A stretch of DNA of 64,000 bases. It comes from Tritrichomonas musculus. Its lineage: Eukaryota; Parabasalia; Tritrichomonadida; Tritrichomonadidae. Under the pieces are notes generated by a model. It was given only the letters and a program-made list of their open reading frames with translations, ran no database searches and was not told where the DNA came from. Location: the NCBI GenBank assembly GCA_039105265.1, contig JAPFFF010000098.1, positions 1 to 64,000 of the forward strand, in the 5' to 3' direction. Of the stretch, positions 24,701-35,774 are shown one piece after another (position 1 is the first letter of the stretch; every line of letters starts with the position of its first letter). Made by a program: the position numbers and the translations under genes.

Positions 24701-27700
24701 GCTAACAACAGATAAACATCGATGCTAACAACAGATAAACATCGATGCTAACAACATACAAACATCGATGCTTACAACAGACAAACATCGATGCTTACAA
24801 CAGACAAACATCGATGCTAACAACAGACAAACATCGATGCTTACAACAGACAAACATCGATGCTAACAACAGATAAACATCGATGCTAACAACAGATAAA
24901 CATCGATGCTTACAACAGACAAACATCGATGCTTACAACAGACAAACATCGATGCTTACAACAGACAAACATCGATGCTAACAACAGATAAACATCGATG
25001 CTTACAACAGATAAACATCGATGCTAACAACAGATAAACATCGATGCTAACAACAGATAAACATCGATACTAACAACAGATAAACATCGATGCTAACAAC
25101 AGATAAACATCGATGCCAACAACATACAAACATCGATGCTTACAACATACAAACATCGATGCTTACAACATACAAACATCGATGCTTACAACAGACAAAC
25201 ATCGATGCTAACAACAGATAAACATCGATGCTAACAACAGATAAACATCGATGCTTACAACAGACAAACATCGATGCTTACAACAGACAAACATCGATGC
25301 TAACAACAGATAAACATCGATGCTAACAACATACAAACATCGATACTAACAACAGATAAACATTGATGCTAACAACATGCAAACATCGATGCTGACAACA
25401 TACAAACATCGATGCTAACAACATTCAAACATCAATGCTAACAACAGAAAAACATCGATGCTAACAACATACAAACATCGATGCTAACAACATTCAAACA
25501 TCGATGCTGACAACAGAAAAACATCTATGCTAACAACATACAAACATCGATACTAACAACAGATAAACATCGATGCTTACAACAGATAAACATCGATGCT
25601 AACAACAGATAAACATCGATGCTTACAACAGACAAACATCGATGCTAACAACAGATAAACATCGATGCTAACAACAGATAAACATCGATGCTAACAACAG
25701 ATAAACATCGATGCTTACAACAGACAAACATCGATGCTTACAACAGACAAACATCGATGCTAACAACAGATAAACATCGATGCTAACAACATACAAACAT
25801 CGATACTAACAACAGATAAACATTGATGCTAACAACATGCAAACATCGATGCTGACAACATACAAACATCGATGCTAACAACATTCAAACATCGATGCTA
25901 ACAACAGATAAACATCGATGCTAACAACAGATAAACATCGATGCTTACAACAGACAAACATCGATGCTTACAACAGATAAACATCGATGCTAACAACATA
26001 CAAACATCGATACTAACAACAGATAAACATCGATGCTAACAACAGATAAACATCGATGCTAACAACAGATAAACATCGATGCTTACAACAGACAAACATC
26101 GATGCTAACAACAGATAAACATCGATGCTAACAACAGATAAACATCGATGCTAACAACAGATAAACATCGATGCTTACAACAGACAAACATCGATGCTTA
26201 CAACAGACAAACATCGATGCTAACAACAGATAAACATCGATGCTAACAACATACAAACATCGATACTAACAACAGATAAACATTGATGCTAACAACATGC
26301 AAACATCGATGCTGACAACATACAAACATCGATGCTAACAACATTCAAACATCAATGCTAACAACAGAAAAACATCGATGCTAACAACATACAAACATCG
26401 ATGCTAACAACAGATAAACATCGATGCTAACAACATACAAACATCGATACTAACAACAGATAAACATTGATGCTAACAACATGCAAACATCGATGCTGAC
26501 AACATACAAACATCGATGCTAACAACATTCAAACATCAATGCTAACAACAGAAAAACATCTATGCTAACAACATTCAAACATCGATGCTAACAACAGATA
26601 AACATCGATGCTTACAACAGACAAACATCGATGCTAACAACAGATAAACATCGATGCTAACAACATACAAACATCGATACTAACAACAGATAAACATTGA
26701 TGCTAACAACATGCAAACATCGATGCTGACAACATACAAACATCGATGCTAACAACATTCAAACATCAATGCTAACAACAGAAAAACATCGATGCTAACA
26801 ACATAAAAACATCGATGCTAACAACATTCAAACATCGATGCTGACAACAGAAAAACATCTATGCTAACAACAGATAAACATCGATGCTAACAACATACAA
26901 ACATCGATGCTAACAACAGACAAACATCGATGCTTACAACAGACAAACATCGATGCTAACAACAGATAAACATCGATGCTAACAACAGATAAACATCGAT
27001 GCTAACAACAGATAAACATCGATGCTTACAACAGACAAACATCGATGCTTACAACAGACAAACATCGATGCTAACAACAGATAAACATCGATGCTAACAA
27101 CAGATAAACATCGATGCTAACAACATACAAACATCGATGCTAACTACAGACAAACATCGATGCTTACAACAGACAAACATCGATGCTAACAACAGATAAA
27201 CATCGATGCTAACAACAGATAAACATCGATGCTAACAACAGATAAACATCGATGCTTACAACAGACAAACATCGATGCTTACAACAGACAAACATCGATG
27301 CTAACAACAGAAAAACATCGATGCTAACAACAGATAAACATCGATGCTAACAACAGATAAACATCAATGCGAACAACAGATAAACATTGATGCTAACAAC
27401 ATTCAAACATCGATGCTGACAACAGATAAACATCGATGCCAACAACAGACAAACATTGATGCTAACGACAGACAAACATCGATGCTGACAACATACAAAC
27501 ATCGATGCTAACAACATTCAAACATCGATGCTGACAACAGACAAACATTGATGCTAACAACATACAAACATCGATGCTGACAACAGAAAAACATCGATGC
27601 TGACAACAGAAAAACATCGATGCTAACAACAGAAAAACATCGATGCTAACAACATTCAAACATCGATGCTGACAACAGAAAAACATCTATGCTAACAACA

Positions 27701-27737
27701 GATAAACATCTATGCTAACGACAGACAAACATTGATG
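12717..27737 (+). repeat. 23-bp satellite array A1 (about 650 units)
   Basis: The unit is 23 bp: an invariant palindrome CATCGATG, then CTAACAACA or CTTACAACA, then a variable tetramer (GATA, GACA, TTCA, TACA, TGCA or GAAA) and AAA. There are higher-order repeats: a 50-unit, 1150-bp period links 12798, 13948 and 15098 with identical variant order. Later, the block marked by cattgatgctaacaacatgc recurs at 24349, 25361, 25821, 26281, 26465 and 26695, spacings of 44, 20, 20, 8 and 10 units. Small internal deletions occur near 16165-16195 and 16710-16830. Units near R carry more variants (gctgaca, catctatg), the usual pattern of older array edges. Open frames of 60-80 codons here are only a by-product of three 23-bp units making 69 bp. 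Confidence 0.97.
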
Positions 27738-27956
27738 TTAATAACTGATTCGCGTTTTTGCTAATTACAAACTTTTGTTAGTTTTTTTACAGAAAGCATT
27801 AATAAAGTTTTTTATGCTATGCTAATTTATGAATAAAATTTTGACTAAAGTATTGTTTATTTGAATGCCTTTTATATAGATATTGTCTTTTTTCTAAAAG
27901 AAAAAAACTGTGTACTAGACACTTTTTGAACGCAGTTCAAAAAGTGGCGTTCCTTG
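27738..27956 (+). repeat. Module R1 (right flank of array A1)
   Basis: About 219 bp: it starts ttaataactgattcgcg, contains ttttgttagtttttttac, and ends with a near-perfect palindrome (27919-27946, cactttttgaacgcag facing its complement) and gcgttccttg. The same module is at 29777-29994, and inverted at 31758-31974 and 35558-35774. The palindrome shares the word cactttttgaa with the arms of the L hairpin. Confidence 0.9.
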
Positions 27957-28656
27957 TCTTAATATAATAAAACAAAACCCCAAAAAAATAAGACCTGAAC
28001 TTATCCATCCATCATATTGTTTTAAAATATTTTGGATAATAATTAATTTAAGTATATTATTATTTGCATTTGTAATTATAATTGTAAACTATTTTATTTC
28101 TTTTTGATTAAGATATTTTAATAAAAAAAAATTTTCAGTTATTTTTTTCATAAAGCTCATAGAATTTAATTTTTTTATTTATTTTTATTTTTATTTTTAT
28201 TTTTATTTTTTTTTTTTTTTTTAATTAATTTATCAAAAAGAAATAAAATAGTTTAATCTCATAGCCAGATAAATTCCAGGATCAACTCAAATATAGATAT
28301 TCTTTTCTGAAGAACCTTCAAAAAGTGGAAATCATTCAGAAAAAATAATCAAATAAAAATAATAAAAAAATAATCTTTTTATGTTACAAAATTTTTACCG
28401 ATTCTTACCGCCAGCCGCGGGGTCTCGACTCGGCTTCGCTTCGTTCAGCCTCGCTCGACGTCCGCTAGGCGGTATGTAGTCTAAAAATTATGTAAAAATA
28501 TAAAAAGATTTGTTTTTTTCAATTATTTTATTTAGATTATTTTTTCTGAATGATTTCCACTTTTTGAAGGTTCTTCAGAAAAGACTAACTATACTTTAGT
28601 TGATCAAAATTCCACAACCAGATAATCCTACCGCCAGATAATATTATCTTAAATAT
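27957..28656 (+). repeat. Module L2, with hairpin copy at 28302-28583
   Basis: It follows R1 directly, so modules are joined head to tail at gttccttg/tcttaatata. It is about 700 bp and nearly identical to L1. The main differences are the poly-T stretch, expanded with attttt units at 28177-28225, and a small set of private variants shared with L3'. Confidence 0.9.
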
Positions 28657-29776
28657 TGACAAACATTGATGCTAGCAACAGATAAATATTGATGCTAACA
28701 ACAGATAAACATCGATGCTTACAACATACAAACATCGATGCTAACAACAGATAAACATCGATGCCAACAACATACAAACATCGATGCTAACAACAGATAA
28801 ACATCGATGCTAACAACAGATAAACATCGATACTAACAACAGATAAACATCGATGCTAACAACAGATAAACATCGATGCTAACAACATACAAACATCGAT
28901 GCTAACAACATACAAACATCGATGCTAACAACAGATAAACATCGATGCTAACAACAGATAAACATCGATGCTTACAACATACAAACATCGATGCTAACAA
29001 CAGATAAACATCGATGCCAACAACATACAAACATCGATGCTAACAACAGATAAACATCGATGCTAACAACAGATAAACATCGATGCTAACAACATACAAA
29101 CATCGATACTAACAACAGAAGAACATCGATGCTAACAACATACAAACATCGATGCTAACAACATACAAACATCGATGCTAACAACAGATAAACATCGATG
29201 CTAACAACAGATAAACATCGATACTAACAACAGAAGAACATCGATGCTAACAACATTCAAACATCGATGCTGACAACAGAAAAACATCGATGCTAACAAC
29301 ATTCAAACATCGATGCTGACAACAGAAAAACATCTATGCTAACAACATTCAAACATCGATGCTAACAACATTCAAACATCGATGCTGACAACAGAAAAAC
29401 ATCGATGCTAACAACATTCAAACATCAATGCTAACAACATTCAAACATCGATGCTGACAACAGAAAAACATCGATGCCAACAACATACAAACATCGATGC
29501 TAACAACAGATAAACATCGATGCTAACAACAGATAAACATCGATACTTACAACATACAAACATCGATACTAACAACAGAAGAACATCGATGCTAACAACA
29601 TTCAAACATCGATGCTGACAACAGAAAAACATCGATGCTAACAACATTCAAACATCGATGCTGACAACAGAAAAACATCGATGCTAACAACATTCAAACA
29701 TCGATGCTGACAACAGAAAAACATCTATGCTAACAACAGATAAACATCTATGCTAACAACAGACAAACATTGATGT
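28657..29776 (+). repeat. 23-bp satellite array A2 (about 49 units)
   Basis: Same 23-bp unit as A1 but far shorter and more varied (TACA, TTCA and agaagaac variants, gctgaca units). The first units carry gctagcaacagataaatatt, seen again only at the L-proximal end of A3'. Confidence 0.95.
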
Positions 29777-29994
29777 TAATAACTGATTCGCGTTTTTGCT
29801 AATTACAAACTTTTGTTAGTTTTTTTACAGAAAGCATTAATAAAGTTTTTTATGCTATGCTAATTTTAGAATAAAATTTTGACTAAAGTATTGTTTATTT
29901 GAATGCCTTTTATATAGATATTGTCTTTTTTCTAAAAGAAAAAAACTGTGTACTAGACACTTTTTGAACTGCGTTTAAAAAGTGGCGTTCCTTG
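29777..29994 (+). repeat. Module R2
   Basis: Copy of R1, ending at gcgttccttg; the sequence after it (tttaaaaatatattt) is not an L module, so this is the inner edge of the left arm. Its terminal palindrome carries a small change (gaactgcgtttaaaaag) that weakens the match. Confidence 0.9.
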
Positions 29995-31329
29995 TTTAAA
30001 AATATATTTATATCCTGAATATCTGAATAAATAACAAAATCAGATAATTAATTGGAGTATCCATTTCTCAAAATTGAAGGATTAAATTTTGATAAAAATA
30101 TGATATATTATACTCCTCATAATAAATTTCATGTTTACAGAAAATCAGGCAAAATTCATCTGCCAATTCTTTTTTCATCTATTCTGTAAGAATATATTAT
30201 TCATATTAATATGTTGATAACAAATATATTATTATTTTATTATAGTAGTGTCGATAAGTGGCCACGCTCTCAATTAAGTGGCCACGGTGATTTGACAATC
30301 AACTCCACTAAAATTATTAGGGAATAGAATGGCATGCTCTCAATTTTGTAAAAAATTCAAAGGATATAAATTTTTATTCCCGTGGCCATCTTTAAGGTGT
30401 CAGAAAATAAGAAATTCATTTCAATAATGTAGGTGTAAAATGGCACACTCCAATTTCCTACTTTTTCTTAAGAAAAATGTGGATGCAAAAATTCGTTTTT
30501 AAAGTGTCAAAAAAATCAAAATCCAATCAAATAATTGTGGTATAAAACGGCCTTATGGTGCCGTTTATTTGAATAAAAAGATCAATAAAATTCAATGAGT
30601 AACCACTATTTTCTTCTCAAAAATTATCTACATTTATGAAATCATAACTCAGCATCATCTAATCCCTACCTTCTTACGTTCGCTATATCGACATACCAAA
30701 AATAAATTGCTGATGCTTTTCTCAGCATCAATTTGGTACCTACGTTTATTTACAGAAATCAGCAGCTTTATTCTCTAATATCGCTTTTAAACTTATTCAG
30801 GATCTTATTTTTTACTAGCGCTATCAAGAAAATCAACAAAACAAATCATTAAATCCAACTAATGCTTTCATTTGGATGGTCTTATCCTGATTCAAAGAAA
30901 CATTACCCTCTAATAATTACTAAATATCGATCTAAAAGATTAGAAAGAAATAATGATAAGTTAGATCAAACTTTTGTTTTGTGATTTTGTTTTGATTGTA
31001 TTAGTAAAAATATATGTATGGGTACTGGATTCTCTTCCGTCATTTATTTATATATTCATATATTATATTAATTAAGAGTTAATTAGATTATTTTATAAAT
31101 ACCAGAATATTTTAATGGGCAATAAGTGATATATCAACGATTTTAATTTTTAATGAGAAATGATCGTTTTTTATTTTTTGAATAAGATCATTGAAATATT
31201 TGAATATAAAAAATTTAATTATGAAATATTTTTATCTTTTAGAACTATTTATATTTATAAATTATTTAATATAAATAAAAATATATAAATATATTATATT
31301 AGAAAAAATATAAATGTTAAGAATTATGT
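29995..31329. other. Centre of the inverted structure, non-coding part
   Basis: AT-rich unique DNA. The word gtggccacg occurs twice within 30 bp at 30257-30290, and degenerate copies of an aatggcac/aatggcat word occur to about 30460, hinting at a decayed repeat. No ORF of note. It lies between R2 and the ankyrin-gene fragment. Confidence 0.4.
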
Positions 31330-31701
31330 TTATTTTTTGGAGCTAAAAAAACAATTCAATATCTTTTGGTCAAGTGTAACAATTTTTTCGTTGAGCGCAA
31401 ATAAAAGAATTCGTTTGTTGGTTCTAAAAATATGGAATTTTTCAATATTTGACCAGAATTTCATAATTTTTGGCTTAAAAAATATTATAATTTTTTCAAT
31501 CTTTGAAAAAAATAGTAGATTTCTAGGATAATTATTTGAAAAAGAAATAATTATATTTAAGACATCTTTTAAATCTTGCGAATTTTCATCAATTTTGTAA
31601 TCATTAAAAATGCGAATTAAATTTTCATAATTTTCTTCAAGATCATCTGAATTTTTCAAGAATTCCATTAAAGAAGATTCGACAAGTTCTCGAGAATGCA
31701 T
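31330..31701 (-). pseudogene. N-terminal fragment of a DUF3447/ankyrin gene, 123 aa
   Basis: The frame starts at ATG 31701 and ends at 31330. It matches the first ~115 residues of the 401-residue gene at 41126 in layout and key words: NFFSKIERILLFF against FFSKIEKIIIFFKP, and IFKSNKRILLFL against IFRTNKRILLFA. The DUF3447 block and all ankyrin repeats are missing, so it is a truncated copy of this large trichomonad family. It retains an initiator-like TCATAA on the minus strand nine bases before the ATG, so it could still be transcribed. It sits exactly in the centre between the two satellite arms, with the R3' module 56 bp upstream of its start. Confidence 0.7.
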
Positions 31702-31706
31702 ATATA

Positions 31707-31712
31707 TTATGA
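31707..31712 (-). promoter_or_regulatory. Initiator-like element TCATAA of the ankyrin fragment
   Basis: On the minus strand it reads TCATAA with A(+1) at 31710, nine bases before the ATG. This fits the trichomonad initiator consensus TCA-Py-(T/A)-(T/A), which usually lies within about 20 bases of the start codon. Confidence 0.5.
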
Positions 31713-31757
31713 TATCTGATCTTTCAAGAATTCACTCATTTTTATTTTATAAAGTAA

Positions 31758-31974
31758 CAAGGAACGCCACTTTTTGAACGCAGTTCAAAAAGTGTCTAGT
31801 ACACAGTTTTTTTCTTTTAGAAAAAAGACAATATCTATATAAAAGGCATTCAAATAAACAATACTTTAGTCAAAATTTTATTCTAAAATTAGCATAGCAT
31901 AAAAAACTTTATTAATGCTTTCTGTAAAAAAACTAACAAAAGTTTGTAATTAGCAAAAACGCGAATCAGTTATT
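31758..31974 (-). repeat. Module R3' (inverted)
   Basis: Reverse complement of R, starting caaggaacgccactttttg and ending in the tattaac junction with array A3'. It is the inner edge of the right arm. Confidence 0.9.
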
Positions 31975-32842
31975 AACATCAATGTTTGTCTGTTGTTAGC
32001 ATAGATGTTTATCTGTTGTTAGCATAGATGTTTTTCTGTTGTCAGCATCGATGTTTGAATGTTGTTAGCATCGATGTTCTTCTGTTGTTAGTATCGATGT
32101 TTGTATGTTGTAAGTATCGATGTTTATCTGTTGTTAGCATCGATGTTTATCTGTTGTTAGCATCGATGTTTGTATGTTGTTGGCATCGATGTTTGTATGT
32201 TGTTGGCATCGATGTTTTTCTGTTGTCAGCATCGATGTTTGAATGTTGTTAGCATTGATGTTTGAATGTTGTTAGCATCGATGTTTTTCTGTTGTCAGCA
32301 TCGATGTTTGAATGTTGTTAGCATCGATGTTTGAATGTTGTTAGCATAGATGTTTTTCTGTTGTCAGCATCGATGTTTGAATGTTGTTAGCATCGATGTT
32401 TTTCTGTTGTCAGCATCGATGTTTGAATGTTGTTAGCATCGATGTTCTTCTGTTGTTAGTATCGATGTTTATCTGTTGTTAGCATCGATGTTTGTATGTT
32501 GTTAGCATCGATGTTTGTATGTTGTTAGCATCGATGTTTGTATGTTGTTAGCATCGATGTTTGTATGTTGTTAGCATCGATGTTTTTCTGTTGTCAGCAT
32601 CGATGTTTATCTGTTGTTAGCATCGATGTTTGAATGTTGTTAGCATAGATGTTTTTCTGTTGTCAGCATCGATGTTTGTATGTTGTAAGCATCGATGTTT
32701 TTCTGTTGTCAGCATCGATGTTTGAATGTTGTTAGCATCGATGTTCTTCTGTTGTTAGTATCGATGTTTGTATGTTGTTAGCATCGATGTTTATCTGTTG
32801 TTAGCATCAATATTTATCTGTTGCTAGCATCAATGTTTGTCA
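31975..32842 (-). repeat. 23-bp satellite array A3' (inverted, about 38 units)
   Basis: Reverse complement of the same 23-bp unit. Its first units (catagatg twice, then a gctgaca-type unit, then one ending in gttcttctg) mirror the R-proximal end of A2, and its last units carry the gctagcaacag variant found at the start of A2. It is therefore the inverted partner of A2. Confidence 0.95.
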
Positions 32843-33308
32843 ATATTTAAGATAATATTATCTGGCGGTAGGATTATCTGGTTGTGGAATTTTGATCAAC
32901 TAAAGTATAGTTAGTCTTTTCTGAAGAACCTTCAAAAAGTGGAAATCATTCAGAAAAAATAATCTAAATAAAATAATTGAAAAAAACAAATCTTTTTATA
33001 TTTTTACATAATTTTTAGACTACATACCGCCTAGCGGACGTCGAGCGAGGCTGAACGAAGCGAAGCCGAGTCGAGACCCCGCGGCTGGCGGTAAGAATCG
33101 GTAAAAATTTTGTAACATAAAAAGATTATTTTTTTATTATTTTTATTTGATTATTTTTTCTGAATGATTTCCACTTTTTGAAGGTTCTTCAGAAAAGAAT
33201 ATCTATATTTGAGTTGATCCTGGAATTTATCTGGCTATGAGATTAAACTATTTTATTTCTTTTTGATAAATTAATTAAAAAAAAAAAAAAAAATAAAAAT
33301 AAAAATAA

Positions 33309-35314
33309 GAGAAATGATAAATAGCACACTGTTAAGGTGAAGTGACCATCACAGTATTCAAAAATAAAAACTTTTTGATAAATGTAATTAAAACTTTTTG
33401 ATAAATGTAATAAGAACTTTTTGATAAATGTAATAAGAACTTTTTGATAAATGATATTTAATTTTGGCGCCTTTTATTTTTTAGACTTTAAAACGATTTC
33501 CTAAATACTCGATAGCGATTATCTTAGACTTTAAAACGATTTCCTAAATACTCGATAGCGATTATCTTAGACTTTAAAACGATTTCCTAAATACTCGATA
33601 GCGATTATCTTAGACTTTAAAACGATTTCCTAAATACTCGATAGCGATTATCTTAGACTTTAAAACGATTATCTAAATACTCGATAGCGATTATCTTAGA
33701 CTTTAAAACGATTTCCTAAATACTCGATAGCGATTATCTTAGACTTTAAAACGATTATCTAAATACTCGATAGCGATTATCTTAGACTTTAAAACGATTA
33801 TCTAAATGCTCGATAGCGATTATCTTAGACTTTAAAACGATTTCCTAAATACTCGATAGCGATTATCTTAGACTTTAAAACGATTTCCTAAATACTCGAT
33901 AGCGATTATCTTAGACTTTAAAACGATTTCCTAAATACTCGATAGCGATTATCTTAGACTTTAAAACGATTATCTAAATACTCGATAGCGATTATCTTAG
34001 ACTTTAAAACGATTTCCTAAATACTCGATAGCGATTATCTTAGACTTTAAAACGATTTCCTAAATACTCGATAGCGATTATCTTAGACTTTAAAACGATT
34101 TCCTAAATACTCGATAGCGATTAACTTAGACTTTAAAATTTATACTATACCACATAGACGAAAAGACCAAACATAATTTAAATGAATAAATTACTTATTG
34201 AATATTATTTTTATGAACATTTGATATTTTAATAGATTAAAAGTAAAAATATTGGAATCATTAATATTTTACTAAAATTGTGAGAGCTTTAACAAATTTT
34301 GAAAATATTAAGAAAAAATTCAAATATTTAAATATTGACGGATATCTTACAATATTGTAAGATATTAAAAAAAAATGCTAGTAAAATCCTAAAGTTTTAA
34401 TAAATATGAATAGTTTTTTTTTTTAGTTTTTAATTTATAGCAACATGGTTTCAGAATTATTTAAATGTAGTATTCTAAAATCTCAATTAATCATTTTTTT
34501 CATCTTGCTTGTACAAATTTATTATAACTAACTGTTTTTACAGAAATTTATTCGACTGTTTCTCAGTAATATAATTTAATATTAAATCGATATATTTTAA
34601 AAGGATACGCCAACTGTTTAAAAATCTAATTTTTCTTTTATGAGCTTATTTTATAAAAAAAATGAGACTTAGGTTGATTAAATGAAAGTTTGTTTTTCGA
34701 AATAATTTTAATTATAAATTTTCTGCTAGATTTGGAATTCAGGGAGTAGCCATTTGTGTCAATATTATAATCATTAATAAAAGTAACGTATTTTATACTG
34801 TTTTTTTGGCAACACATTACATATTATTATTTAATCTGGTTTAAATATGGTCATAGTGGCGCTTGCTCTATATTTTATTATCTTTTTGAGGAATTAGTTT
34901 TGTGGATAATATATCTTTTTGAAGACTTCCATATTAATTATTACCAATTTTGAATATCAAGTTTAAATTAGAGTAAAATACCAGTAACTTCAAGAATATT
35001 ATTGTAATTATGTCGCTATATTCCATAATAGTTTCATTTCGGTATTACTATATTCCCAAATAATTTTAGATCTATAATTTAATTTCACAAAAAGTTCTTA
35101 TTACATTTTTCAAAATGTTCTATTACATTTATTAAAAAGTTCTTATTACATTTATCAAAATGTTCTATTACATTTATCAAAAAGTTCTTATTACATTTAT
35201 TAAAAAGTTCTATTACATTTATCAAAAAGTTCTTATTACATTTATCAAAAAGTTTTATTTTTTGAATACTGTGATGGTCACTTCACCTTAACAGTGTTAA
35301 ATCTATTCTACCCC
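33309..35314. mobile_element. Non-autonomous TIR element carrying a 43-bp satellite
   Basis: About 2.0 kb. The termini are inverted repeats: the left (33327-33449) reads cactgttaaggtgaagtgac and continues through four 20-bp subterminal repeats (actttttgataaatgtaat); the right (about 35090-35297) is its reverse complement with eight or nine subterminal copies. The outermost ~18 bases match only in part, so exact ends are uncertain, and no clean target duplication can be called inside the repetitive target. Inside are the 43-bp array (33480-34138) and about 950 bp of AT-rich DNA with no reading frame. It encodes no transposase, so it must have been moved by a partner elsewhere, as MITE or foldback elements are. 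Confidence 0.8.
33480..34138 (+). repeat. 43-bp tandem repeat, about 15 copies
   Basis: Unit: cttagactttaaaacgattt followed by cctaaatactcgatagcgat and tat. The copies are nearly identical, with a tt-cct/ta-tct variant in alternating use, and sit next to the left terminal repeat of the TIR element. Confidence 0.95.
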
Positions 35315-35557
35315 TAAAAATAAAAATAAAAATAAATAAAAAAATTAAATTCTATGAGCTTTATGAAAAAAATAACTGAAAATTTTTTTTTATTAAAATA
35401 TCTTAATCAAAAAGAAATAAAATAGTTTACAATTATAATTACAAATGCAAATAATAATATACTTAAATTAATTATTATCCAAAATATTTTAAAACAATAT
35501 GATGGATGGATAAGTTCAGGTCTTATTTTTTTGGGGTTTTGTTTTATTATATTAAGA

Positions 35558-35774
35558 CAAGGAACGCCACTTTTTGAACTGCGTTCAAAAAGTGTCTAGT
35601 ACACAGTTTTTTTCTTTTAGAAAAAAGACAATATCTATATAAAAGGCATTCAAATAAACAATACTTTAGTCAAAATTTTATTCTAAAATTAGCATAGCAT
35701 AAAAAACTTTATTAATGCTTTCTGTAAAAAAACTAACAAAAGTTTGTAATTAGCAAAAACGCGAATCAGTTATT
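35558..35774 (-). repeat. Module R4' (inverted)
   Basis: Reverse complement of R, joined directly to the end of L3' (attaaga/caaggaacg), mirroring the R1/L2 junction at 27956/27957. Confidence 0.9.

Larger units (their letters stand above)
32843..35557 (-). repeat. Module L3' (inverted), interrupted by a 2-kb TIR element
   Basis: Reverse complement of L, split into 32843-33308 and 35315-35557 by an insertion within its aaaaat repeat tract. The hairpin copy is at 32915-33197. Private variants (ggggtc core, tccatcc) pair it with L2, which lacks the insertion. Confidence 0.88.

Noticed and set aside
12717-27737. CRISPR-like array
   Set aside because: The repeats are contiguous with no unique spacers, no cas genes are present, and the setting is eukaryotic.
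12717-27737. The CTAACAACAG part of the 23-bp unit as a trichomonad intron 3' end (ACTAACACACAG)
   Set aside because: The likeness is one base short of the motif and no GTATGT-type 5' splice site occurs on the same strand; GTATGT appears only on the opposite strand in TACA variants.
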